From the NCBI GenBank assembly GCA_028868455.1, contig JAGWUK010000218.1:1-5871 (forward strand): a stretch of DNA of 5,871 nt, read 5' to 3'. Positions 1 through 5,650 of this stretch are shown piece by piece (the first letter of the stretch is position 1; each line of letters opens with the position of its first letter). Position numbers and translations under genes: made by a program. The notes beneath the pieces were generated by a model. It worked only from the letters and a program-made list of their open reading frames with translations, was not told where the DNA came from and ran no database searches. Source of the DNA: Burkholderiales bacterium. GTDB taxonomy: Bacteria > Pseudomonadota > Gammaproteobacteria > Burkholderiales > Burkholderiaceae_D.

Positions 1-618
1 CAACGTCGGGCAAGTGCAATCAGGCGGCGCGGCGAGCCGATGCGCATATTTTTCTATAGGGTAAGAGCGCGAATAAAAATCGCTGGCTTCCGCGTGGAAT
101 TTTTTAAGCCAGGCATTTTTGTAAGGCGTATATACGGAGAAGGGGGTATTCGCCTGCGACAGGACTTCTGATTTTTCAAAGATGACCTGATCTTTATAGC
201 TCAGGAATGCACACCGGTGTTTGGCTAATGCTTGCTTAACTTCGGTGTCGCGGGCGTTGGCCTGAGGTTCGTAATCATGATTGACAAACACGGCGTCAAT
301 ATTCAGTTCATTGACCAGTTGCGGAATGGCAGCTTCGGCGTGGGCATAACGTACCAGCAGACCAGCGCCCGCGTTACTGCCGAAATCAGAACGCAATTTG
401 GCCAGGGCTTTATCCAGCTCGATGATGCTGGCGTGAATAAAGGCAAGTCGCCTGTCATTTTCTGGCAAATTGTTCAATATTGTTTTGTCGAAGATGAACG
501 CACAATATACCGTCTTGCTTTGCCGTAATGCGTGATACAGCGCAGCGTGATCGACACTGCGCAGGTCGCGGCGGAACCATACCAGTGCGCGCTGAAAAAG
601 GACTTTATTTTCTTGCAT
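1..618 (-). CDS. phrB: Deoxyribodipyrimidine photolyase, N-terminal part (3' end outside window)
   Basis: Translating the minus strand from the ATG at 618-616 gives 206 uninterrupted codons to the window edge, so only the N-terminal portion is present. Photolyases are cytosolic flavoenzymes that use blue light to split cyclobutane pyrimidine dimers. The family hallmark WFRRDLR lies at residues 14-20, at the start of the Rossmann-like antenna-binding domain. NHDYEPQANARD (113-124) matches the conserved N.(D/E)YEP....D segment, and VYTPYKNAWLKK (162-173) matches the conserved segment at the end of that domain. The C-terminal FAD-binding helical domain lies outside the window. The start is well bounded: an in-frame TGA lies two codons upstream (627-625), although no clear Shine-Dalgarno is seen. 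The gene diverges from yqgE across 84 bases. Photolyase family membership is secure. Class I CPD photolyase is the likely subtype, but a cryptochrome-like relative cannot be excluded without the C-terminus. Confidence 0.93.
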   Translation of the reverse strand, partial: MQENKVLFQRALVWFRRDLRSVDHAALYHALRQSKTVYCAFIFDKTILNNLPENDRRLAFIHASIIELDKALAKLRSDFGSNAGAGLLVRYAHAEAAIPQLVNELNIDAVFVNHDYEPQANARDTEVKQALAKHRCAFLSYKDQVIFEKSEVLSQANTPFSVYTPYKNAWLKKFHAEASDFYSRSYPIEKYAHRLAAPPDCTCPTL

Positions 619-667
619 GATCTGTCAGAAAGTGTGGTCAAAACACAGTGGAGCACCTTAGCACACA

Positions 668-696
668 TCGAAAATGCACGTTAAAAATGCTAAAAT
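668..696 (+). promoter_or_regulatory. Candidate sigma-70 promoter for the yqgE-pyr operon
   Basis: A TAAAAT hexamer at 691-696 differs from the -10 consensus at one position. It is preceded, after a 17-base spacer, by TCGAAA at 668-673, which matches four of six -35 positions. This would place the transcript start near 703, exactly at the first possible ATG of yqgE. Either the message is then leaderless or translation starts at the ATG at 766. The short divergent gap is the only place before the operon where a promoter can lie outside a coding region. The assignment is by eye only. Confidence 0.3.
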
Positions 697-702
697 GCCG
701 CC

Positions 703-1383
703 ATGGCGAAGCAAACAAAATCACTCCACTCCAATTTGCACGATGAAGTTACTCAGTCGGCAACAATGATCTCCAAAACCACTACCGACGTTCAGGATGA
801 CGATGATTCAAGTTCTGTGCTGAATCTGACAAATCATTTCCTGATCGCAATGCCCTCCATGCAAGACCCGATTTTCGGCGGCACCGTCATTTATCTGTGT
901 GAGCACAGTCAGCGCGGCGCAATGGGCATGGTCATTAACCGGCCTACAGATATGACCGTGGCAGATTTATTTGATCGTATTGACCTGAAGCTTGAAATTA
1001 TTCCGGATTCGCATCCTTTGCGAAAACGTCTGGTCATGTTTGGCGGCCCGGTACAGGATGATCGCGGTTTTGTCCTGCATGCACCGACTGGCGAATACAC
1101 ATCGTCGCTGCGCGTGACGGACGACATCGCCTTTACCACTTCGCGTGATGTGCTGGAGTCCGTGGCTTCTGGCGAGGGACCCGAGCGCGTGTTGATCAGT
1201 GTTGGTTACGCGGGCTGGGGCGCCGGACAACTGGAAAAAGAAATTCTGGCAAATGGCTGGCTGACTGTGCAGGCCGATGCCCATATTATGTTTGACCTGC
1301 CGCTGGAAGAACGTTTTGCTGCTGCCATCAAGTTACTGGGCATTGATCCCATGATGCTGGCGGCGGAAGCAGGACACGCCTGA
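703..1383 (+). CDS. yqgE: YqgE/AlgH family protein (UPF0301)
   Basis: The product of 226 residues belongs to the YqgE/AlgH (UPF0301, DUF179) family, a cytosolic fold with no settled biochemical function; the AlgH name comes from pseudomonad alginate genetics. Family motifs are clear: HFLIAMPSMQDPIF (45-58), YLCEHS..GAMGMVINRP (64-81), GGPVQDDRGFVLH (114-126) and GYAGWGAGQLEKEI (168-181). The conserved core starts near residue 40, whereas E. coli YqgE (about 187 residues) starts almost at this point. The first 40 residues are therefore an extra polar, acidic tail with a DDDDSSS run at 32-38. The ATG at 703 is the first possible start, since TAA at 691-693 closes the frame. An in-frame ATG at 766 (Met22) would give 205 residues and is equally plausible, as neither has a good Shine-Dalgarno. 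The stop overlaps the ruvX start by one base (TGATG). Family membership is secure; the start is not. Confidence 0.92.
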   Translation: MAKQTKSLHSNLHDEVTQSATMISKTTTDVQDDDDSSSVLNLTNHFLIAMPSMQDPIFGGTVIYLCEHSQRGAMGMVINRPTDMTVADLFDRIDLKLEIIPDSHPLRKRLVMFGGPVQDDRGFVLHAPTGEYTSSLRVTDDIAFTTSRDVLESVASGEGPERVLISVGYAGWGAGQLEKEILANGWLTVQADAHIMFDLPLEERFAAAIKLLGIDPMMLAAEAGHA

Positions 1384-1778
1384 TGGCTGCGACCGACGGC
1401 ACTGTGCTGGCCTTTGACTTTGGCCTGAAACGTATCGGAGTTGCTGTCGGAAATACTTTTCTCAGACAGGCAGAACCATTGCGCATCATCCATGCGCCGA
1501 CCAACGACGGCAAGTTTGCTGAAATCGCCGCGCTCATCAATCAATGGCAGCCTGTCCTGTGCGTGATCGGTTTGCCCATGCATCCCGACGGTGCTGCCAA
1601 CGAAATGACGCAACGCTGCCAGCGTTTCGCCAATCAACTCCATGGCCGTTTTTCTATTCCCACCCGACTGGTGGATGAGCGCTATACCTCGGCGGTGCTG
1701 AACGCACAACGTGGTGAACATATCGATGCTGAAGCCGCTTCCCTGATACTGCAACAATATTTTGACGAGACTCCATGA
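1383..1778 (+). CDS. ruvX: RuvX/YqgF, putative pre-16S rRNA nuclease / Holliday-junction resolvase-like protein
   Basis: This is a 131-residue protein of the YqgF family, an RNase H-like fold, close to the usual 135-150 residues. In E. coli the homologue is an essential factor for 5' maturation of 16S rRNA, and other members cleave branched DNA; the role here is inferred from family. The metal-binding Asp is in the first strand, FDFGLKRIGVAVG (11-23, D12). The conserved VIGLP..PDG segment follows at 61-70. The second acidic site lies in VDERYTS (97-103, E99), and the C-terminal HID.EAASLILQQYF (113-127) supplies the third Asp (D115). All expected catalytic acids are therefore present. The start overlaps the yqgE stop by one base and the stop overlaps pyrR by four (ATGA), which implies translational coupling in the operon. 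No other start is convincing, because the conserved motif begins just after the N-terminus. Confidence 0.95.
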   Translation: MAATDGTVLAFDFGLKRIGVAVGNTFLRQAEPLRIIHAPTNDGKFAEIAALINQWQPVLCVIGLPMHPDGAANEMTQRCQRFANQLHGRFSIPTRLVDERYTSAVLNAQRGEHIDAEAASLILQQYFDETP

Positions 1779-2287
1779 CATCTTCTTCTACTCAGCTGGA
1801 TGCCGAAGCGCTGTACCAGCAACTTCTGAATCAGATCCGGCCGCAGGCTGTGATGCAAAACAAACTGGCCATCGTCGGCATTTACTCCGGTGGCGCCTGG
1901 ATCGCCGAGCGTCTCGTGGATGATCTGGGACTGAAAAATAAGCCCGGTTTCATCGATGTCTCGTTTTATCGCGATGACTATGCTGCCAAGGGGCTGCATG
2001 CAGAAGTCAAACCTACCCATATCCCGTTTGAAGTCGATGGTGCGCAGATTATTCTGGTCGATGATGTTCTGTACACCGGTCGCACCACACGCGCGGCGAT
2101 CAACGAGTTATTCGATTACGGCCGGCCTGCGCGCATTATGCTGGCGGCGCTGGTAGATCGCGGTGGACGTGAGTTGCCGATTGCTGCCGATTTCGTTTCG
2201 CATAGCGCCCATTTTGAACCCGCTGTTTCCATCAATCTGCAACGCGCAGAAAACGGCACACTGAGTTTTTCTATCGATCATGCATAA
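1775..2287 (+). CDS. pyrR: PyrR, pyrimidine operon regulator / uracil phosphoribosyltransferase homologue
   Basis: This 170-residue type I phosphoribosyltransferase is close in length to Bacillus PyrR (about 180). The PRPP-binding loop [13 protein letters not shown] is at 92-104, and the VGIYSGG..IAERL segment at 34-47 and FYRDD at 65-69 match PyrR rather than other phosphoribosyltransferases. [15 protein letters not shown] (127-141) is the PyrR flexible-loop and nucleotide-site signature. In Gram-positives PyrR senses UMP/UTP, binds pyr mRNA to promote attenuation, and also forms UMP from uracil and PRPP. Which of these persists in proteobacteria is not settled. Here the start is inside the end of ruvX (ATGA) and the stop lies eight bases into pyrB, so no intergenic RNA is available for a Bacillus-type attenuator around this gene. 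Position directly before pyrB supports a pyrimidine role. Family assignment is firm; mode of action is open. Confidence 0.94.
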   Translation: MTSSSTQLDAEALYQQLLNQIRPQAVMQNKLAIVGIYSGGAWIAERLVDDLGLKNKPGFIDVSFYRDDYAAKGLHAEVKPTHIPFEVDGAQIILVDDVLYTGRTTRAAINELFDYGRPARIMLAALVDRGGRELPIAADFVSHSAHFEPAVSINLQRAENGTLSFSIDHA

Positions 2288-3254
2288 TCCCCAACTGAAC
2301 AAACACGGCGAACTCCAGCATTTGCTGACGATAGATGGTTTGCCGAAATCCATCGTCAATCATATTCTCGATACCGCATCATCCTTCGTCAGCGTCAGCG
2401 ACCGCGAAGTCAAAAAAGTACCGCTGATGCGCGGCAAAAGTGTTTTCAATTTGTTTTTTGAGAACTCTACGCGCACCCGTACGACATTTGAAATTGCGTC
2501 CAAGCGCTTGTCGGCTGACGTGATTAATCTGAATATCGCAGCCTCCAGTACCAGCAAAGGTGAGTCGCTGCTTGATACGATAGACAATCTGGCGGCCATG
2601 CATGCCGATATGTTCGTGGTGCGTCACGCCACGTCCGGCGCGCCTTTCCTGATTGCCAAACATCTCAACGACACCCGGCAGCACCATGTCCATGTTGTGA
2701 ATGCAGGAGATGGACGGCATGCGCACCCGACCCAGGGTTTGCTGGATATGTACACGATACGGCACTACAAAAAAGACTTTAACAATCTGACGGTCGCGAT
2801 TGTCGGTGACGTCTTGCATAGCCGCGTGGCACGCTCCGATATTCATGCGCTGACCACATTGGGTGTGCCTGAAGTGCGTGTGATCGGGCCGCGTACTTTG
2901 CTGCCAGGTGGACTGGAGCAAATGGGCGTGCGCGTGTTCACCGATATGAACGAAGGACTCAAGGGTGTGGATGTCATCATCATGTTGCGCCTGCAAAATG
3001 AGCGCATGAGCGGTGCGTTGCTGCCATCCGCGCAAGAATATTTCAAGAGCTACGGACTGACGCCCGAACGTCTGGCGCTGGCCAAGCCGGACGCCATTGT
3101 CATGCATCCAGGGCCAATGAATCGCGGTGTGGAGATTGATTCGGCTGTCGCCGACGGCCCGCAGGCCGTGATCTTGTCGCAGGTGACGTTTGGTATCGCT
3201 GTACGCATGGCGGTGATGAGTATTGTGGCTGGCAACAGCGGTGGCGATGCGTGA
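2280..3254 (+). CDS. pyrB: Aspartate carbamoyltransferase catalytic subunit
   Basis: The 324-residue product condenses carbamoyl phosphate with L-aspartate to carbamoyl-aspartate, the committed cytosolic step of pyrimidine synthesis. The carbamoyl-phosphate domain contains [12 protein letters not shown] (60-71), including the STRTRT phosphate loop, and the mobile SSTSKGES loop (89-96, Lys93). [12 protein letters not shown] (149-160) contains the conserved carbamoyl-contacting His/Pro/Gln region. The aspartate domain has LRLQNER (236-242) and [11 protein letters not shown] (276-286). All expected active-site motifs are intact. The N-terminus carries about 10 residues before the conserved domain, as in pseudomonad-type ATCases that pair with PyrC' rather than the E. 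coli PyrI subunit; no pyrI is present here. The ATG lies within the last codons of pyrR (8-base overlap). It is the natural start because the family's first helix begins soon after it. The gene ends 13 bases before the pyrC-like start. Confidence 0.97.
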   Translation: MHNPQLNKHGELQHLLTIDGLPKSIVNHILDTASSFVSVSDREVKKVPLMRGKSVFNLFFENSTRTRTTFEIASKRLSADVINLNIAASSTSKGESLLDTIDNLAAMHADMFVVRHATSGAPFLIAKHLNDTRQHHVHVVNAGDGRHAHPTQGLLDMYTIRHYKKDFNNLTVAIVGDVLHSRVARSDIHALTTLGVPEVRVIGPRTLLPGGLEQMGVRVFTDMNEGLKGVDVIIMLRLQNERMSGALLPSAQEYFKSYGLTPERLALAKPDAIVMHPGPMNRGVEIDSAVADGPQAVILSQVTFGIAVRMAVMSIVAGNSGGDA

Positions 3255-3257
3255 GGA
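3253..3257 (+). promoter_or_regulatory. Ribosome-binding site deciding the pyrC-like start
   Basis: GAGGA lies at the very end of pyrB, ten bases before the ATG at 3268. It is the only purine-rich Shine-Dalgarno-like element near this start. It supports 3268 over the in-frame ATGs at 3223 and 3247, which would extend the protein back into pyrB with residues that do not resemble the usual MKI.I.NGR.IDP beginning of the family. Confidence 0.5.
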
Positions 3258-3267
3258 AAACAAGAAT

Positions 3268-4554
3268 ATGAAAATACACATCAAAAATGGCCGTGTGATT
3301 GATCCGGCAAATGGACATGATGCAGTGCTGGACGTGTTTGTCGCTGCAGGGAAAATTGTAGCGCTGGGCCAGGCGCCGGCAGATTTCGTCGCCAACAAAG
3401 TGCTGGATGCCAGTGGCCTCGTGGTCGCACCCGGCCTGGTTGACCTGAGTGCACGCTTGCGCGAGCCGGGTTTTGAATACAAGGCCACACTGGAGTCGGA
3501 ATTGCAGGCGGCCATGCGCGGCGGCGTCACCAGTCTGGTGTGTCCACCCGATACCGATCCGGTGCTGGACGAATCCGGTCTGGTTGAAATGCTGAAACAA
3601 CGTGCGCGTACACAAAACAAGGCCCATGTCTATCCGCTGGGCGCCTTGACGATAGGCCTGAAAGGCGAGACCCTGACCGAGATGGCAGCCTTGACGGATG
3701 CCGGATGCATCGGGTTTTCGCAAGCGGAAGTCACGATTGCCGATACCAACACGTTGCAGCGCGCACTGCAATACGCGGGCACGTTTGGCTACACAGTCTG
3801 GTTGCGTCCGCAGGATGCGTATATCGGCAAGGGTGGCGTGGCACATAGCGGGCCATTGGCTTCGCGGCTGGGATTGGCCGGTGTGCCCGTCATGGCTGAA
3901 ACGATTGCCTTGCATACCTTGTTCGAGCTGATGCGTGCCACTGGCGCCAAAGTGCATCTGTGCCGGATATCTTCTGCCGCGGGGCTGGAGCTGGTGCGTC
4001 AGGCAAAAGCCGAGGGCTTGCCGCTGACGTGCGATGTGGGCGCACACCATATTCATCTGACCGATGCCGATATCGGTTATTTTGATTCAAATGCGCGCTT
4101 GACGCCGCCTTTGCGCAGTCAGCGCGACCGCGACGCCATCAAGGCGGCGCTGCAAGACGGCACTATTGACGCCATCTGTTCCGACCACACGCCTGTCGAT
4201 GACGATGAAAAACTCTTGCCGTTCGCCGAGGCATCGCCCGGTGCAACAGGTTTGGAGCTGCTGCTGTCGCTGGCATTGAAATGGGCAGAAGACAGCCGTG
4301 GCGACGTTTCGCTGGTGCAGGCGTTGAACAAAATCAGCGCCGAGGCAGCCAAAGTCGCTGGCTTGCATGCCGGTCAGTTAGCCGTCGGCAGCGTGGCGGA
4401 TATTTGCGTATTTGATGCCGATGCACGTTGGAAAGTCGAAGCCAGAGCACTTGCCAGCCAGGGAAAACACACGCCCTTCCTCGGCTACGAATTGCCGGGT
4501 GTGGTCAAAGCGACGATTGTCGGCGGCCATCTGGCATTTGACGCATTGCATTAA
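3268..4554 (+). CDS. pyrC: Dihydroorotase-like PyrC', probably non-catalytic ATCase partner
   Basis: This is a 428-residue amidohydrolase-fold protein, full length for a class I dihydroorotase. The N-terminus (MKIHIKNGRVIDPANG), CP.DT.PV region (92-99), HHIHLTD (260-266), SDHTP (305-309) and terminal VKATIVGG (413-420) place it in the DHOase family. The metal centre is largely gone. The DxHxHxR signature reads D-L-S-A-R-L-R at 59-65, so both His are replaced (by Ser61 and Arg63). The usual H(I/V)CHVS reads HLCRISS (230-236), losing another His ligand. The FSDDG segment reads FSQAE (150-154), and the H.ED segment near 180-183 reads RPQD. Only the late Asp306 is plainly kept. Such proteins beside pyrB are known in Pseudomonas as PyrC', required to assemble dodecameric ATCase but lacking DHOase activity. 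The same role is inferred here, with a functional pyrC elsewhere in the genome. An automated pipeline would probably label this simply dihydroorotase. Confidence 0.93.
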   Translation: MKIHIKNGRVIDPANGHDAVLDVFVAAGKIVALGQAPADFVANKVLDASGLVVAPGLVDLSARLREPGFEYKATLESELQAAMRGGVTSLVCPPDTDPVLDESGLVEMLKQRARTQNKAHVYPLGALTIGLKGETLTEMAALTDAGCIGFSQAEVTIADTNTLQRALQYAGTFGYTVWLRPQDAYIGKGGVAHSGPLASRLGLAGVPVMAETIALHTLFELMRATGAKVHLCRISSAAGLELVRQAKAEGLPLTCDVGAHHIHLTDADIGYFDSNARLTPPLRSQRDRDAIKAALQDGTIDAICSDHTPVDDDEKLLPFAEASPGATGLELLLSLALKWAEDSRGDVSLVQALNKISAEAAKVAGLHAGQLAVGSVADICVFDADARWKVEARALASQGKHTPFLGYELPGVVKATIVGGHLAFDALH

Positions 4555-4634
4555 TTCAGGATGACATGATGGATCCGGCCACAGTGCTGCAGAGCGCTTG
4601 ACCGGTGAACTATCTGCAACATGAAAACAAAGCA

Positions 4635-4711
4635 GGACTTACGCAACATTGTTCCGACAGAGCATGGCGGCGAGGGCGTCATGCTTCGAAAGAGCGCATC
4701 AAGATAAGTCC
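4635..4711. repeat. Centre-symmetric imperfect palindrome in the pyrC'-plsC gap
   Basis: Two nested inverted repeats share one centre (4673). The outer arms are GGACTTA (4635-4641) and TAAGTCC (4705-4711), a perfect 7-base match. The inner arms are AGCATGGCG (4661-4669) and CGTCATGCT (4677-4685), nine pairs with one G-T, around a 7-base loop. The stretches between outer and inner arms are both exactly 19 bases, with a partial match in the middle (4650-4654 against 4692-4696). This equal spacing suggests a single 77-base folded unit, such as a small non-autonomous repeat element or a structured RNA. There is no T-run after the stem on either strand, so it is not a canonical intrinsic terminator. 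No transposase or clear target duplication is seen. Confidence 0.5.
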
Positions 4712-4740
4712 GATAAAGTAGTAAATGGGGGAGTATAGGT

Positions 4741-4800
4741 AGTATCGCCTTGCTCACGCTTTATCTATAAGCGCAATTATAAAAATATATTGATACTCCA
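4741..4800 (+). promoter_or_regulatory. AT-rich probable promoter region for plsC
   Basis: This segment, particularly 4760-4797, is much richer in A and T than its surroundings and lies just upstream of plsC, separated from the pyr genes by about 200 non-coding bases. TTGCTC at 4750-4755 could serve as -35, but the best -10-like hexamers (AATTAT at 4775-4780, TATAAA at 4778-4783) sit at longer than ideal spacing. A promoter here is likely from composition and position; the exact boxes cannot be fixed by eye. Confidence 0.35.
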
Positions 4801-4809
4801 GGTGAGTAT
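4793..4809 (+). promoter_or_regulatory. Small inverted repeat ATACTC-CAGGT-GAGTAT before plsC
   Basis: Six-base perfect arms (4793-4798 and 4804-4809) flank a five-base CAGGT loop, ending 14 bases before the plsC ATG. The loop plus the start of the right arm forms AGGTGAG, a good Shine-Dalgarno, directly before the ATG at 4810. In RNA the structure would partly bury this site; in DNA it could be an operator. A further copy of the arm, GAGTATA, lies at 4731-4737. Confidence 0.35.
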
Positions 4810-4827
4810 ATGGCGAGTCCTGTATGA
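4810..4827 (+). CDS. Possible five-codon leader ORF (MASPV) coupled to plsC
   Basis: An ATG at 4810 opens a five-residue reading frame, MASPV, ending in a TGA at 4825-4827 that overlaps the plsC ATG (4824-4826) in an ATGA arrangement. It has a better-placed Shine-Dalgarno (AGGTGA, 4800-4805, four bases away) than plsC itself, whose best candidate is a weak GGCGAG at 4812-4817. The layout would deliver ribosomes to the plsC start by termination-reinitiation. Such a short ORF can arise by chance and there is no comparative evidence here. Confidence 0.3.
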   Translation: MASPV

Positions 4828-5558
4828 TCGTTTGGCATTTTTTTCGGGTTTTTCTGCATCTTTTGACGGGCATGCTCATTTGTGCCGTGATTTTTCCGTT
4901 CAGCGCAGCACCGACGCGTGAGCGCCTGATACGGCGCTGGTCCAATCAATTGCTGACAATTTGCACCGTCGATGTTGCCTTTATCGACCACAGTAATGGT
5001 GAGATCGCCGAGCGGGCGCTGATCGTATCCAACCATGTCTCGTGGCTGGATATTTTTGTCATCAATACTTTGCACCCTTGCCATTTCGTGGCGAAATCCG
5101 ATATCCGCAGCTGGCCCTTAATCGGCTGGTTGTGCGAAAAAGCCGGGACGATTTTTCTGGCACGCGGCAAGCAGCGCGAAGTCCGCCGGATTTACGAAGG
5201 ACTGGTCCACGAGATTCAGGAGGGCAAACGCATTGCTTTTTTTCCTGAAGGAACAACCGCAGCGCAAGGCACGGTGCTGGCATTTCATGCCAATCTGTTT
5301 GAAGCGGCCATTGAAGCCCGCGTGCCGGTTCAGCCTTACGTCGTGCGTTACGTCGATCAGCAGGGGCGCTTCCATCCGGCTGCTGATTTTATCGGCGACA
5401 TGACCTTCGTTGAAAGCATGCGCACCATTCTGAAAGCATCGCGCATGACCGCCGAGCTAATTCGTTTACCCGCCATCCAGACCGAAGGCGCACACCGCCG
5501 CCAGCTGGCGCAGGAGGCACGTGCGGTCGTACTCAGTGCCTTAGGCCTTGTCGAGTAA
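4824..5558 (+). CDS. plsC: 1-acyl-sn-glycerol-3-phosphate acyltransferase (PlsC family)
   Basis: The 244-residue protein transfers an acyl group to the sn-2 position of lysophosphatidic acid to make phosphatidic acid, the precursor of membrane phospholipids. It acts at the inner face of the cytoplasmic membrane. Residues 4-26 form a hydrophobic N-terminal membrane anchor. Acyltransferase motif I is NHVSWLD (70-76, His71 and Asp76 catalytic pair). Motif II lies around GTIFLARGKQREV (108-120), motif III is FPEGTT (140-145) and motif IV is VPVQPYVVRY (167-176). All are intact, and the length is normal. The start at 4824 is the first possible in this frame, because TGA at 4803-4805 closes it; the only later candidate, Met17, would cut into the membrane segment. 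The 269-base gap from pyrC' suggests a separate promoter. A related lyso-ornithine or other acyltransferase is possible, but PlsC is the simplest call. Confidence 0.92.
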   Translation: MIVWHFFRVFLHLLTGMLICAVIFPFSAAPTRERLIRRWSNQLLTICTVDVAFIDHSNGEIAERALIVSNHVSWLDIFVINTLHPCHFVAKSDIRSWPLIGWLCEKAGTIFLARGKQREVRRIYEGLVHEIQEGKRIAFFPEGTTAAQGTVLAFHANLFEAAIEARVPVQPYVVRYVDQQGRFHPAADFIGDMTFVESMRTILKASRMTAELIRLPAIQTEGAHRRQLAQEARAVVLSALGLVE

Positions 5559-5650
5559 AAATTCTTGGTTTGCCATAGCGCCATGCATTTCCATCAAATC
5601 AGTCAGGCAGGTTTGGCATAAGCCGCCTTGTCCCTGAATGCTTGGGCAGA

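Noticed and set aside
232..528. Plus-strand open frame of 98 codons at the window start
   Set aside because: It is antisense to the photolyase frame, which runs unbroken from 618 to 1 with family motifs.
1206..1781. Minus-strand open frame of 191 codons antisense to yqgE and ruvX
   Set aside because: It is fully covered by two genes with secure motifs and has no recognisable protein features.
3223..3267. Upstream extension of the pyrC-like gene to the ATG at 3223 or 3247
   Set aside because: These starts fall within the pyrB coding region, lack a better ribosome site, and precede the normal MKI.I.NGR family beginning. 3268 is preferred.
2379..3620. Long minus-strand open frame of 413 codons across pyrB and pyrC'
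   Set aside because: It lies wholly antisense to two genes with intact family motifs. Its translation is rich in His, Arg, Ser and Thr with no recognisable domain, as expected of a shadow frame.
3100..4056. Minus-strand open frame of 318 codons antisense to pyrC'
   Set aside because: Composition is dominated by Gln, His, Arg and Cys and it has no domain signature. It mirrors the coding strand of pyrC'.
4583..4598. Hairpin AGTGCT-GCAG-AGCGCT just after pyrC' as a terminator
   Set aside because: The stem is six pairs with one G-T and is followed by TGACC rather than a T-run. Too weak to call.
4635..4711. The palindromic unit as a confirmed insertion-sequence remnant
   Set aside because: There is no transposase fragment or convincing target-site duplication in the window. 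It is kept only as an unexplained palindromic unit.
4551..4757. Minus-strand open frame of 68 codons in the pyrC'-plsC gap
   Set aside because: No Shine-Dalgarno or family resemblance was seen, it runs through the palindromic unit, and frames of this length are common by chance. I could not exclude a degraded element remnant.
5603..5637. Possible bidirectional terminator between plsC and apaH
   Set aside because: TCAGG/CCTGA arms with inner AGG/CCT and GGC/GCC pairs form only an imperfect stem with unequal internal loops, and no T-run follows on either strand.
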